From Betaproteobacteria bacterium (GTDB lineage: Bacteria > Pseudomonadota > Gammaproteobacteria > Burkholderiales > SG8-39), in contig VBCA01000006.1 of the NCBI GenBank assembly GCA_005881575.1, positions 79,954-130,163 on the forward strand: a stretch of 50,210 nt of DNA, in the 5' to 3' direction. The notes under the pieces were generated by a model. It did not search any database. It saw only the letters and a program-made list of their open reading frames with translations, and had not been told where the DNA came from. Below are positions 8,320 through 17,158 of this stretch, piece by piece; within the stretch, counting starts at the first letter, position 1; each line of letters starts with the position of its first letter. Both the position numbers and the translations under genes were made by a program.

Positions 8320-8348
8320 TTGACAACTTTTCGACTTGCCCGGATGAT
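8320..8348 (+). promoter_or_regulatory. Candidate bioB promoter
   Basis: TTGACA at 8320-8325 is a perfect -35 match. A weak -10 (GATGAT, 8343-8348, four of six) follows after 17 bases. Predicted transcription would begin about at the bioB GTG, so the message would have almost no leader. This short region must also serve comF in the other direction. Confidence 0.35.
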
Positions 8349-8354
8349 CGTGCC

Positions 8355-9371
8355 GTGCGGAACCCCACGACGATTCCCCATAACGGACGAGCGGGCGCTG
8401 CGGTGCACGGCGACCGGGCCGATTCTCCCGTCGAGGCCGGGTCGCGCTGGACCCGTCCCGCGGTAGAGGCGCTCTTCGAGTTGCCTTTCAACGATCTCCT
8501 CCATCGCGCCCAGAGCGTGCATCGCCTGCACTTCGACGCCAACGCGGTGCAGCTCTCCACGCTGCTGTCGATCAAGACCGGAGGGTGTCCGGAAGATTGC
8601 GCCTATTGCCCGCAATCGGCGCGCTACCGAACCGGGGTGGAAAACGAGCCGCTGCTTCCGCTCGAGACGGTGCTTGCAGCGGCGCGCGCAGCGAAGCGGA
8701 ACGGAGCCACGCGGTTTTGCATGGGCGCCGCCTGGCGGGGCCCCAAGCCGAAAGACCTCGAACAGGTGGCGCAGAGGGTGCGCGCGGTAAAAGCGCTGGG
8801 CCTCGAGACCTGCGCGACACTCGGATTGCTGCGCGAGGGCCAGGCGGAGGAGCTCAAGGCGGCGGGTCTCGACTATTACAACCACAACCTCGACACGGCC
8901 CCGGAGTTCTACGGCGAGATCATCACCACGCGCACTTACGGCGACCGGCTCGATACGCTAGCGCGGGTGCGCCGTGCCGGAATCAAGGTGTGCTGCGGGG
9001 GAATCGTCGGGATGGGCGAGTCGCGCACGCAGCGCGCGGGCCTCATCGCCGGGCTCGCGAGCCTGGATCCGCAGCCTGAATCGGTGCCGATCAACGATCT
9101 CGTTCGGGTGGAGGGCACGCCGCTCGAGAACGCACCGAAGCTCGACTGGAGCGAGTTCGTGCGCACTGTCGCCTGCGCCCGCATCACCATGCCGCGCAGC
9201 ACCGTGCGACTCTCCGCAGGACGCGCCGATATGCCCGAGGCCGTGCAGGCCCTGTGCTTCCTCGCCGGGGCGAATTCGATTTTTTACGGTGACAAGCTCC
9301 TCACCACCGGCAATCCCGAAGCCGCGCGCGACCGCGCCCTGCTGGAAAAACTCGGGATTCGCCCCGCCTGA
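8355..9371 (+). CDS. bioB: Biotin synthase
   Basis: Radical-SAM enzyme of 338 aa inserting sulfur into dethiobiotin, the last step of biotin synthesis. The [4Fe-4S] ligands are C78, C82 and C85 in [10 protein letters not shown]. Further conserved segments are [21 protein letters not shown] and the C-terminal [13 protein letters not shown]. The first 30 residues from the GTG start are not conserved in the family, so the true start may be internal. The other biotin gene, bioC, is about 7 kb downstream, with an oxidase cluster in between. Confidence 0.95.
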   Translation: MRNPTTIPHNGRAGAAVHGDRADSPVEAGSRWTRPAVEALFELPFNDLLHRAQSVHRLHFDANAVQLSTLLSIKTGGCPEDCAYCPQSARYRTGVENEPLLPLETVLAAARAAKRNGATRFCMGAAWRGPKPKDLEQVAQRVRAVKALGLETCATLGLLREGQAEELKAAGLDYYNHNLDTAPEFYGEIITTRTYGDRLDTLARVRRAGIKVCCGGIVGMGESRTQRAGLIAGLASLDPQPESVPINDLVRVEGTPLENAPKLDWSEFVRTVACARITMPRSTVRLSAGRADMPEAVQALCFLAGANSIFYGDKLLTTGNPEAARDRALLEKLGIRPA

Positions 9372-9378
9372 ACCGAGG

Positions 9379-9397
9379 GCACCGAAACTTTCGGTGC
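9379..9397 (+). terminator. Hairpin after bioB
   Basis: GCACCGAA and TTCGGTGC form an 8-bp perfect stem with a three-base loop, eight bases after the bioB stop. Only scattered T residues follow, so it is a terminator-like hairpin rather than a strong intrinsic terminator. Confidence 0.4.
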
Positions 9398-9474
9398 TGC
9401 TCGCTGTCTGCTTTTACTTCGACCGTTGCCGCGTATAGTCGGCGGGAGACTCGAGATTTCCTCATTGAGCAGCA

Positions 9475-10137
9475 GTGAAAAAAATATCCCTCAGATTTGG
9501 CTTCATGATGACAGCCGTGGTCCTCGCCGCGATGCTGGGCGGAACGTGGCTCGCGGCCGTATATCGGGAAAACGGTTCGCAGGCCGTATTCCTACCGGAC
9601 CGGGTGATGACCTTGTTCCCCGCTCCGAAGCCGCTGGCCGCCTTTGCGTTCACCGATCAAGAGAATCGCGTATTTGATCTTTCACGCCTAAAAGGCAAAT
9701 GGTCCTTCCTATTTTTCGGCTACACGCATTGCCCGGACATCTGTCCGACGACCCTCGCGACATTGGCGCGCGCGCGAGAAAACATCGCCAAGAGTGCAGC
9801 CGGTGCCAAGGACGTCCAATTCGTCTTTATCTCGGTGGATCCCAATCGCGATACCGCCGGCAAGCTCGGGCAGTACGTGGCCTATTTTGACGCAACCTTT
9901 CTCGGCGTCACGGGAGGGGACGCGCAGCTCGGTAACCTGGCGGGTCAGCTCGGTGCCGTGTACCAGGTCGAGGTCAAACCGGGTACGGAAAATTATCCTG
10001 TGTATCACACCGCGGCGGTATTTCTGGTGGACCCGCAGGCCCGATATCGCGCCGTGTTCGCGCCGCCCCTCGATGCGGAGGGGATCAGCAGGCGCTTCGA
10101 AGTGCTGCGGCAACTTGAAGGACGCAAAGCGGCATGA
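9475..10137 (+). CDS. Sco1/SenC-type copper chaperone
   Basis: 220-aa membrane-anchored thioredoxin-fold protein that loads or reduces the CuA site of cytochrome oxidase subunit II. It has an N-terminal membrane helix (about residues 8-30), the copper ligands C86 and C90 in CPDIC, and the third ligand histidine in YPVYHTAAVF (about residue 180). The GTG start is supported by the lysine-rich, hydrophobic N-terminus; Met11 or Met12 are alternatives. Its stop overlaps the ATG of the PCuAC gene. With PCuAC it converges on the coxMNOP-like genes, so it probably matures that oxidase. A second Sco gene lies at 24130-24723. Confidence 0.92.
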   Translation: MKKISLRFGFMMTAVVLAAMLGGTWLAAVYRENGSQAVFLPDRVMTLFPAPKPLAAFAFTDQENRVFDLSRLKGKWSFLFFGYTHCPDICPTTLATLARARENIAKSAAGAKDVQFVFISVDPNRDTAGKLGQYVAYFDATFLGVTGGDAQLGNLAGQLGAVYQVEVKPGTENYPVYHTAAVFLVDPQARYRAVFAPPLDAEGISRRFEVLRQLEGRKAA

Positions 10138-10565
10138 GATGGCGGCATGCGGTTTTTGCCGGCCTGATACCGGCGCTGACAGCGCTCGCCGCCGCGACCG
10201 AAGACGCTGGGATTTCCGTGCGCGATGCCTGGGTGCGGGAAACGCCGCCCGGGATGGCGATGACGGCAGGATACATGGTGCTGCAAAACAAGACGTCACG
10301 GCCACAAGTACTCGTGGCCGCGAGAAGTTCCGGCTTCCAGACTATTACGATTCACCGCAGTATTACCAAGCAAGGGATGACGGGCATGGAGCACTCCCCG
10401 CAAGTCGAACTCTTGCCCCATGCGAGTTTGCCTTTTGCGCCGGGGGGGTATCACCTGATGCTGCTGAACCCGAAACGCACGCTGCGCGCCGGAGACCGGG
10501 TTGACATCCGCTTGGAATTCCGCGGCGGCCTCGTTTTACCCGTCGCATTCGAGGTCCGCAAATGA
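10134..10565 (+). CDS. Periplasmic copper chaperone PCu(A)C
   Basis: 143-aa exported protein (signal peptide about residues 1-21) that transfers Cu(I) to the CuA site or to Sco. The family copper motif H-X10-M-X21-H-X-M is met exactly by H74, M85, H107 and M109. It overlaps the Sco stop codon by four bases (ATGA) and is cotranscribed with it. It converges with the c5-like cytochrome gene. Confidence 0.93.
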   Translation: MRWRHAVFAGLIPALTALAAATEDAGISVRDAWVRETPPGMAMTAGYMVLQNKTSRPQVLVAARSSGFQTITIHRSITKQGMTGMEHSPQVELLPHASLPFAPGGYHLMLLNPKRTLRAGDRVDIRLEFRGGLVLPVAFEVRK

Positions 10566-10599
10566 AAACCGCCGACGGGGCAGAACAGGTTTCCGCCGC

Positions 10600-11088
10600 T
10601 TATTTCGACCGCGCCACCATGTAGTCGACGGCCGCCTTGACCTCGGTGTCGCTCAAGCCGGGGTTCCCGCCCCTGGGCGGCATCGCTCCCGCGGCCCCCT
10701 GCACGCCGTTGAGGGCGCTGGCGTAGAGAGTGTCTGGGCCCTTTGCAACGTGCTTGGCCCACTGGCCCTTGTCGCCCAGCTTCGGCGCGCCGGCGATGCC
10801 GGCATCGTGGCAGGCGACGCAGGTGGTCTGGTAGACCTGCTGCCCGTTGCGGCTGGGTGAGGGCGCGACCGCCGCGCTTTTTACGGGCTCCCGCTGCGTC
10901 TCCGCCGAAGCGAGGCTGACCTGGGCGACGGGTTTGATCCGCTCGGTCACACTCGAACCGGTGCCCAAGAGCGGGCCGCGATCCAGTCGGACCCGGTCGG
11001 GGATGTCTCGGTGATGGCCCACCAGAAGGAAAATAAACAGCATCAGCAATGCACCGATCCCCAAAATGATCGAATAGCTTTTTTTCAT
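10600..11088 (-). CDS. Membrane-anchored c5-type cytochrome
   Basis: 162-aa protein with an N-terminal membrane helix (about residues 5-24), a Ser/Pro/Ala-rich linker (about 50-82) and one class I heme-c domain. Heme attachment is CVACH at 90-94, and the Met ligand is probably in AMPPRGG. The DKGQWAKHVAKGPDTLYASALNG core is typical of cytochrome c5 family domains. As the last gene of the alternative-oxidase series it is a likely electron donor to that enzyme. This is inferred from position. Confidence 0.88.
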   Translation of the reverse strand: MKKSYSIILGIGALLMLFIFLLVGHHRDIPDRVRLDRGPLLGTGSSVTERIKPVAQVSLASAETQREPVKSAAVAPSPSRNGQQVYQTTCVACHDAGIAGAPKLGDKGQWAKHVAKGPDTLYASALNGVQGAAGAMPPRGGNPGLSDTEVKAAVDYMVARSK

Positions 11089-11147
11089 GGGCAGTTCTTG
11101 TAGTAAGGAACGGAGTCCGACAATATGGGCTCGCCGCGCTCGTTACG

Positions 11148-11477
11148 CTAGAACAATCCCTTCACGAAGAAGACGCCTCGCGTGAGAAAGGTGTAATCCG
11201 CCTCGAGTGCTCCGATGCCCAAAAGCACCATCAGCAGCACCGTCGGGACCAAAATGGCATACACCATGGCCAGGCGCTCCCAGAGCATGTGCATGAAGAC
11301 GGCAACGATCAGCCCCGCCTTCAGCAGCATGAACAGGATGATCAAAAACCACCTGAGATAACCCTGGAAGTGGAAGTAGTCAACCAGATAAGAGGCCGTG
11401 CTGAGAACAAACAGCAATCCCCAAATCTTGAGATAGATGCCGATCGGATGCTGCTGCCCCTCTACGTGTGCGGCCAT
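11148..11477 (-). CDS. Cytochrome oxidase subunit IV-type protein
   Basis: 109-aa membrane protein with three predicted helices (about residues 14-35, 38-60 and 68-92), matching the small prokaryotic subunit IV family (COX4_pro/CyoD-like). It starts six bases after the preceding subunit III gene. These subunits stabilise the CuB-containing core and are not catalytic. Confidence 0.82.
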   Translation of the reverse strand: MAAHVEGQQHPIGIYLKIWGLLFVLSTASYLVDYFHFQGYLRWFLIILFMLLKAGLIVAVFMHMLWERLAMVYAILVPTVLLMVLLGIGALEADYTFLTRGVFFVKGLF

Positions 11478-11483
11478 TTTCCC

Positions 11484-12209
11484 TCACCAAAGATAGAAGA
11501 CTGCAAAGATGAATACCCAGACCAGATCGACGAAGTGCCAATACAGACCCATGATCTCGACGATCTCGTATTTACCCTTCCTGCCGGTCATGAAGCCCGG
11601 CCTCTCGTGATCCAGATCTCCCCGGATAACCTTTGTTGCCGTGATCAGAAGGAAAATCACGCCGATCGACACGTGCGTGCCGTGGAAACCCGTGATCATG
11701 AAAAACGCCGCGCCAAACTGGGCCGCGCCCAAGGGGTTGCCCCAGGGACGTATTCCCTCATGGACGATCAGCTTGGTCCACTCGAAGGCTTGCATGCCGA
11801 CGAATGTGGCGCCCAATGCCGCGGTGCACAGCAGGAGGATAAAGGTCATCTTTCTGTTTTTTTCGTAACCGAACTTGACCGCCATGGCCATGGTCCCGCT
11901 GCTGCTGATCAGGACGAAGGTCATGATGGCGATCAGAAGCAGGGGAATGCTCTGGCCGAACAGTGTCAGGCCGAACACCTCGCTCGGGTTGGGCCAGGGG
12001 TCCGTGGTGGACATGCGCACCGTCATGTACGAGATCAAGAAAGAGCTGAATATGAAGGTATCGCTGAGGAGGAAGATCCACATCATGGCCTTGCCCCAGG
12101 GGACATTCTTGAACGCCCGCTGGTCCGAGGACCAGTCGGCGACGATGCCTTGGATGCCTTCGGGCAGCGGGAGGGCCTGTCCTGTATTCGTCCGAATAGC
12201 TTGTGTCAT
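11484..12209 (-). CDS. Cytochrome oxidase subunit III (CoxP-like)
   Basis: 241-aa integral membrane protein with the subunit III pattern: helix segments from about residue 35 on, the FFMITGFHGTHVSIGVIFLL helix and the C-terminal YWHFVDLVWVFIFAVFYLW. I use the ATG at 12209; a GTG at 12239 would add ten residues and overlap the upstream gene. It is the longer of two different subunit III proteins in this cluster and carries the canonical GFHGTHV and WHFVD motifs. By order it corresponds to CoxP of the CoxMNOP-type oxidases, an inference from arrangement. Confidence 0.88.
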   Translation of the reverse strand: MTQAIRTNTGQALPLPEGIQGIVADWSSDQRAFKNVPWGKAMMWIFLLSDTFIFSSFLISYMTVRMSTTDPWPNPSEVFGLTLFGQSIPLLLIAIMTFVLISSSGTMAMAVKFGYEKNRKMTFILLLCTAALGATFVGMQAFEWTKLIVHEGIRPWGNPLGAAQFGAAFFMITGFHGTHVSIGVIFLLITATKVIRGDLDHERPGFMTGRKGKYEIVEIMGLYWHFVDLVWVFIFAVFYLW

Positions 12210-12225
12210 GTTCTTTTTGGCCTGT

Positions 12226-12870
12226 TTACCTAATCCCACAGAGCTTCAACAAAATATCCAGGTTATTCCCTGAAAACAGCAGACCGAATAGGACCAGCCA
12301 AACCCCGAGCAGGTAGTGCCAGTAGAGGGTGCACAGCTCCACGCTGTGCCTGATTATCGCCACGTCAAAATCGCCCCACACTTTGGAGAAAGTTCTGCCC
12401 CAGGCCACCAGACCGCCCAGCAGATGCAGCCCGTGCAATCCCGTGATGAGATAGAAAAAGGCGATCGCCGGGTTCGTTACGTCGAAATAACCCATCGTGC
12501 TCAGCTGGCGCCAGGCCAATATCTGCCCGACCAGGAAAACGACGGTGAAAGCGCCGCCGGCAAGCAGGGCGACTCGCATGCCGTCCATGTGCCCGCGACG
12601 CACTGAAAACTGCGCCCACTGCAAGGCGACACTGCCCAATATCAGCGCAAGCGTATTCGCCCACAACAGCCCCAGTTGAGGCGAGGGACGCCAGTCCTCA
12701 TACGCCATCCGGCGCCCATATGCAATGATCAAAAGCATGAACAGGACCGTGACCACCGCGAGGAATACCTTCAGAGCGAGCTTCCGCGCGGTGGCTCTGT
12801 CGTAAAGATTTTCGACCGTACCCGGCGCCGTCGCCCAAGGCTTGGCCGTCAGATCATGAAAAATACTCAC
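12226..12870 (-). CDS. Second subunit III-like protein (CoxO-like)
   Basis: 214-aa membrane protein of the subunit III fold, with a family-typical FYLITGLHGLHLLGGLVAWG helix and C-terminal YWHYLLGVWLVLFGLLF. It is clearly a paralogue of the next gene, not a duplicate. The region before residue 40 is soluble. Having two subunit III-like genes behind subunit I is the hallmark arrangement of CoxMNOP-type alternative oxidases. Confidence 0.85.
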   Translation of the reverse strand: MSIFHDLTAKPWATAPGTVENLYDRATARKLALKVFLAVVTVLFMLLIIAYGRRMAYEDWRPSPQLGLLWANTLALILGSVALQWAQFSVRRGHMDGMRVALLAGGAFTVVFLVGQILAWRQLSTMGYFDVTNPAIAFFYLITGLHGLHLLGGLVAWGRTFSKVWGDFDVAIIRHSVELCTLYWHYLLGVWLVLFGLLFSGNNLDILLKLCGIR

Positions 12871-12890
12871 GTCGCTGGAGTCCGGATCGC

Positions 12891-14669
12891 CTACGTCTTG
12901 CTGCTATTGCGGCCGGTTACCTCTCGCGGGGGGACGTTCTGGGGTATGAAGTCATCGACGGCGCCCGGCACGCTGTAGTCGTAGGCCCAGCGATAGACCA
13001 CCGGCAAGGTCGCGCCAAAGTTGCCGTGCTTCGGCGGGGTGTCGGGGGTTTGCCATTCCAGCGTGGTGGCATTCCAGGGGTTGCTGCCCGACGGCTTGCC
13101 ATTGAAATAGCTCCAGATGAGGTTGTACAGGAACACCATCTGGACTGCGCCCACGATCAAGGCCGCGATGGTGATCCACTCGTTCACGAAGTGGGCCGAC
13201 GCGGGGATGAAGTCCGTCCCGCCAATTGCATAATACCGGCGCGGCACGCCCATCATTCCCAGGTAATGCATGGGATAGTAGATGCCATAGCTCCCGACGA
13301 ACGTGACCCAGAAGTGGAATTTGCCCAAGGTATCGTTCAGCATCCGACCGGTGATCTTGGGGTACCAGTGGTAGATGGCCCCGAACACGACCAGGATGGG
13401 CGCAATGGCCATCACCATATGGAAGTGCGCGACCACGAACATGGTGTCCGAAAGCGGGACGCTCACGGTCGCGTTGCCGAGAAAGAGGCCCGTCAGGCCG
13501 CCGTTGATGAACGTGAAGATGAACCCGATGGCAAACAGCATCGGGACGGTGAGGTGGATGTTGCCGCGCCACAGCGTCAGCACCCAGTTGTAGACCTTGA
13601 TGGCCGTGGGAACGGCGATGATCAGCGTGGTGGTGGCGAAAAAGAAGCCGAAGTACGGGTTCATGCCGCTCACGTACATGTGGTGCGCCCACACGATGAA
13701 GCTCAGGGCGCCGATCGCGAGGATCGCCCAGACCATCATCCGGTAGCCGAAGATGTTTTTTCTTGCATGGACGCTGAGCAGGTCCGAGACGATGCCGAAG
13801 GCCGGGAGGGCGACGATGTAGACTTCGGGATGGCCGAAAAACCAGAACAGGTGTTGAAACAGGAGCGGATTGCCCCCCGAGTGTCCACCCTGCTGTCCCA
13901 TCGAGACGATCGCGGGCATGAAGAAACTCGTTCCCAGCGTCAGGTCCAGGGTCATCATGATGGCGCTGACGAACAAGGCGGGAAAGGCCAACAGCGCCAA
14001 AACCGTGGCCATGAAAATGCCCCACACGGTCAAGGGCAGCCGCATCATCGTCATCCCTCGCGTGCGCGCCTGCAACACCGTCACCACATAGTTCAAACCG
14101 CCCATGGTGAATCCGACGATGAAGAAAGCCAGGGAAACGAGCATCAGGATGATTCCCCAGCTCGACCCCGGCGTGCCCTGGGAGATCGCCTGGGGCGGAT
14201 ACAGGGTCCAGCCGGCGCCGGTGGGCCCGCCGGTCACGAAGAAGCTCGCCACCAGCAACAGCACGGCGAACAGATACACCCAGTAGCTCACCATGTTGAC
14301 GTAGGGGAAAACCATATCGCGGGCGCCGACCATCAGCGGGATGAGGTAGTTGCCAAATCCCCCCAGGAACAGCGCCGTCAGAAGGTAGATGACCATGATC
14401 ATGCCGTGCATGGTCACGAACTGAAGGTAGTTGCTGGGGTTGATGAAGGAGAAACTGTTCGGGTACCCCAATTGCAGCCGCATCAGCCACGACAACACCA
14501 GCGCCACCAACCCGATCCCCATCGCGGTCATCGCGTACTGGACGGCGATGACCTTGGCGTCCTGGCTCCAGACGTATTTCCCCACCCAGGTTTTCGGGTG
14601 GTAGAGCTCTACCTCTTCGACTTCGGCGGGCGGGGCGAAAGCCGATTCATCATGCGCGACGTAAGACAT
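12891..14669 (-). CDS. Heme-copper oxidase subunit I (alternative, CoxN-like)
   Basis: 592-aa catalytic subunit with about twelve helices, reducing O2 to water and pumping protons. Conserved sites: TMHGMIM (low-spin heme histidine), GARDMVFPYVN (D-channel Asp and Asn), GHPEVY (CuB histidine, Tyr crosslink and the A1-type glutamate), WAHHMYVSG (CuB His-His), AVPTAIKVYNW (K-channel lysine) and VVAHFHMV (heme ligands). It is therefore a fully equipped A-type oxidase. It differs clearly from the canonical CoxA at 18318, for example in the GFFFATTTLI and NATVSVPLSDTMF segments. Confidence 0.95.
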   Translation of the reverse strand: MSYVAHDESAFAPPAEVEEVELYHPKTWVGKYVWSQDAKVIAVQYAMTAMGIGLVALVLSWLMRLQLGYPNSFSFINPSNYLQFVTMHGMIMVIYLLTALFLGGFGNYLIPLMVGARDMVFPYVNMVSYWVYLFAVLLLVASFFVTGGPTGAGWTLYPPQAISQGTPGSSWGIILMLVSLAFFIVGFTMGGLNYVVTVLQARTRGMTMMRLPLTVWGIFMATVLALLAFPALFVSAIMMTLDLTLGTSFFMPAIVSMGQQGGHSGGNPLLFQHLFWFFGHPEVYIVALPAFGIVSDLLSVHARKNIFGYRMMVWAILAIGALSFIVWAHHMYVSGMNPYFGFFFATTTLIIAVPTAIKVYNWVLTLWRGNIHLTVPMLFAIGFIFTFINGGLTGLFLGNATVSVPLSDTMFVVAHFHMVMAIAPILVVFGAIYHWYPKITGRMLNDTLGKFHFWVTFVGSYGIYYPMHYLGMMGVPRRYYAIGGTDFIPASAHFVNEWITIAALIVGAVQMVFLYNLIWSYFNGKPSGSNPWNATTLEWQTPDTPPKHGNFGATLPVVYRWAYDYSVPGAVDDFIPQNVPPREVTGRNSSKT

Positions 14670-14758
14670 GGGTATTTCCTCTCGCTAATTCCTCACTTGT
14701 GCTCGGCGCCCGAGTCTCATCACCGTAATAATACCAGCATGGCCCTCGAGCAGGCCGG

Positions 14759-16114
14759 TCACCGCAAAGTATTGATGTAGGCGACGACGTCATGGGTTGC
14801 TTGATCATCGCCCAGAATGTCGGCCATCAACGCCATCTGCGGACCGTACAGGTCTTTGGGATGAGCGCCACGGATACCCTGTTTGAAATTTTTCAATTGA
14901 GTGACCATGTACCAGTCGCTCATGCCCTTGAGCCGGGGAGCATTGGTGGCCTGCATGCCCCGCCCGTCCGCACCGTGACAGGTTCCGCAGGTCACATAAG
15001 GCTTTTGGCCGTTCGTCGCGATTCCCTTCGTCGTGATCAAGGCAGGATTATCCGGAAGCGTCTTGATGTAAGCGATGACGTTGTCTATTGCGGCGTCGTC
15101 GGTCAGTGTCGCCGCCATCGGTGCCATCATCTTACCGAAAACATCTTTTTCGTGTGAACCCCGGGCACCGTTCTTGAAAGATTTCAATTGCCGTTTCAGG
15201 TACCAATCACCCTGTCCGCTCAATTTCGGCGCATTCATCGCAGGATTCCCCTCCGCTTGCAGGCCGTGACAGGCGGCACACACCGCAAAGAGCGCCTTGC
15301 CCGCTGCGGCATCGCCGGATACTTGAGCCGAGGTCTGCGCGAACGTCGGATGGCCGCTCAACCACGCCTGAAAAGCGGCGTCTTCCTCCACCACGACGCT
15401 GCCACGCATGACAAAGTGCCCGGTGCCGCACAATTCGTTGCAGAGGAGGTCGAATTTCCCGGTCCGAGTGGGGGTGAACCAGATATAGGTGACCAGGCCC
15501 GGCACCAGATCCATCTTGGCCCGGAACTGCGGTACCGCGAAATCGTGCAGGACGTCTATGGAGCGGAGCAGGGCCTTGACCGGCTTGCCCAAGGGCAGAT
15601 GCAGCTCCGGGCTCGAGACCAAGACGTCGTCCTGGCCGTTGGGATCGTCGGGATTCATGCCGAACGGGTTTTTATCGCTGACGTATTTGGCATCGACGGT
15701 GCCCATCACGCCGTCCTTCCCCGGGAAGCGAAAGCCCCAGCTCCACTGCTTCCCCACGGCTTCGAACACGCCCGCGTCTTTCGGCACCTCGACGAAATTC
15801 GCCCAAACGAACAAGCCGGGAGCCAACATGGCGGCGACGCCCACCGTGGTCAAGCCCGTGAGCCACCATTCCAGCTTCTTGTTCTCGGGTTCGTACTGCG
15901 CGCGTTTTCCTTTTCTATACCGGTACCGGATCACGCAATAGGCCATGAACAAGTTGATGGCGACGAAGACAGACCCGGTGACCCAGAACGTGAGGCTGAT
16001 CGTGTGGTCCATCGCGCTCCAGTTGGAGGCGATCGGCGTGAAATACCACGGGCTCAGGAAGTGAAACAGGACGGAGCCAACGACCAACAAAACCAATACG
16101 ATTGCTACGACCAT
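14759..16114 (-). CDS. Subunit II fused to two c-type heme domains (CoxM-like)
   Basis: 451-aa subunit II with two membrane helices (about residues 3-25 and 40-65; a third hydrophobic stretch near 90-110), a CuA cupredoxin domain with CNELCGTGHFVM supplying the CxxxC, His and Met ligands, and two successive cytochrome-c domains (CAACH and CGTCH). The two heme domains resemble each other (YLKRQLKSFKNG... against YMVTQLKNFKQG...), as in diheme cytochrome c4. Electrons can thus enter through covalently attached hemes, making the enzyme ccaa3-like. The ATG at 16114 gives MVVAIVLVLL directly before the first helix. An upstream in-frame ATG at 16219 would add 35 residues and is less likely. Confidence 0.93.
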   Translation of the reverse strand: MVVAIVLVLLVVGSVLFHFLSPWYFTPIASNWSAMDHTISLTFWVTGSVFVAINLFMAYCVIRYRYRKGKRAQYEPENKKLEWWLTGLTTVGVAAMLAPGLFVWANFVEVPKDAGVFEAVGKQWSWGFRFPGKDGVMGTVDAKYVSDKNPFGMNPDDPNGQDDVLVSSPELHLPLGKPVKALLRSIDVLHDFAVPQFRAKMDLVPGLVTYIWFTPTRTGKFDLLCNELCGTGHFVMRGSVVVEEDAAFQAWLSGHPTFAQTSAQVSGDAAAGKALFAVCAACHGLQAEGNPAMNAPKLSGQGDWYLKRQLKSFKNGARGSHEKDVFGKMMAPMAATLTDDAAIDNVIAYIKTLPDNPALITTKGIATNGQKPYVTCGTCHGADGRGMQATNAPRLKGMSDWYMVTQLKNFKQGIRGAHPKDLYGPQMALMADILGDDQATHDVVAYINTLR

Positions 16115-16156
16115 AGCGCTGGCCCCGGTTGATTGGACGGAATTTCGCAGGCGATG

Positions 16157-16185
16157 AATGTAAGATATTGTGAAGTTATTGTCCA
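16157..16185 (-). promoter_or_regulatory. Candidate promoter of the alternative oxidase operon
   Basis: On the minus strand TGGACA (complement of 16180-16185, five of six) and TACATT (complement of 16157-16162, four of six) are 17 bases apart. Transcription would start about 35 bases before the subunit II ATG. The 117-bp region between it and bioC is otherwise featureless. Confidence 0.35.
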
Positions 16186-16231
16186 CATGTAATGTCGCCC
16201 GGACAGATTCTTCGGCCATTACACTATCCGG

Positions 16232-17158
16232 ATGAACGCACAGGCATTCGGCCTGGACCCTGCACAGGTGCGACGCGCCTTCGAGCGTGCCGCGGCGGCG
16301 GGCGGCGATGCCGCAGTGCTCCAGAGGGAAGTCGAGCGGCGCATGTTCGAACGGCTCGATTACATCCGCTGCCGGCCGCATCGCGTGCTCGACTCCGGCT
16401 GCGGCGTGGGACACGGCCTGAAACTGCTGCGCCGCCGCTATCCCAAGGCGGATCTCTTCGGCATGGACTTCGCGCCCGGCGTGCTGAGCGAAGCAAAGCG
16501 GCAAGAGTCCCTGTTCGAGCGCGCCCGGAGCCTCGTATCCGGCTCCAGGCGCTTTCATCTGTGCGCGGACTTTGCGCGCCTGCCGCTTCGCGCCGCGAGC
16601 ATGGATATGGTGTGGTCGAATCTTGCGCTTGCCTGGGCGGGCGATCCGCTCGCGGCGCTGCGCGAGGTTCACCGCGTGCTCATCCCCGGCGGCCTCTTGA
16701 TGTTCTCGAGCTACGGGCCCGACACCCTGAAGGAACTCAAATCGGCCTTCGGCGCGGGCTCCGTCGCGCGCCATGTGCATTCCTTCATCGACATGCACGA
16801 CCTCGGCGACATGCTGGTCGCGAGCGGATTTGCCGCGCCTGTCATGGATATGGAAGTCATCACGCTGACCTACTCCGAGGTCGCGGCGCTCCTGCGTGAT
16901 CTGAAAGCCTCCGGCGAGACTTGCGCGGCGCGTGATCGACAGCGCGGCCTCATGGGACGGCGTTCCTGGGAGCGCATGCTTGCCTCCTATGAGCGCGAGC
17001 GCAACGAAGGCAGGTTGCCGGCGACCATCGAGGTGATCTACGGGCACGCTTGGAAAAGCGAGCCGCGTACGACCGTCGACGGAAGGCGGATCATAGAAGT
17101 AGAATTGGAGGCGAAAAAATCGCGGCCACTTGTTCGACCGGAACCAACGAGGACATGA
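16232..17158 (+). CDS. bioC: Malonyl-[acyl-carrier protein] O-methyltransferase
   Basis: 308-aa SAM-dependent methyltransferase that caps malonyl-ACP so that fatty-acid synthesis can build pimeloyl for biotin. Visible are the SAM loop VLDSGCGVGHGLKLL (about residues 51-65), the second acidic motif LFGMDFAP and the VWSNLALAW motif typical of BioC. The N-terminal AQVRRAFERAA is the BioC leader helix. With bioB 7 kb upstream on the same strand, a biotin role is well supported. Its TGA overlaps the coxB ATG (ATGA), so bioC is coupled to the canonical oxidase operon. Confidence 0.9.
   Translation: MNAQAFGLDPAQVRRAFERAAAAGGDAAVLQREVERRMFERLDYIRCRPHRVLDSGCGVGHGLKLLRRRYPKADLFGMDFAPGVLSEAKRQESLFERARSLVSGSRRFHLCADFARLPLRAASMDMVWSNLALAWAGDPLAALREVHRVLIPGGLLMFSSYGPDTLKELKSAFGAGSVARHVHSFIDMHDLGDMLVASGFAAPVMDMEVITLTYSEVAALLRDLKASGETCAARDRQRGLMGRRSWERMLASYERERNEGRLPATIEVIYGHAWKSEPRTTVDGRRIIEVELEAKKSRPLVRPEPTRT

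Noticed and set aside
13026-14780. 584-codon open frame on the plus strand opposite the alternative subunit I
   Set aside because: His/Asp/Gln-rich antisense shadow of a membrane protein; no ribosome site or family feature.
11148-16114. A bo3 ubiquinol oxidase (CyoABCD)
   Set aside because: Subunit II has an intact CuA site and heme-c domains, so this oxidase takes electrons from cytochrome c, not quinol.
16115-17047. N-terminal extension of the alternative subunit II up to 17047
   Set aside because: This part is antisense to bioC and has no signal or domain; the conserved subunit II begins at 16114.
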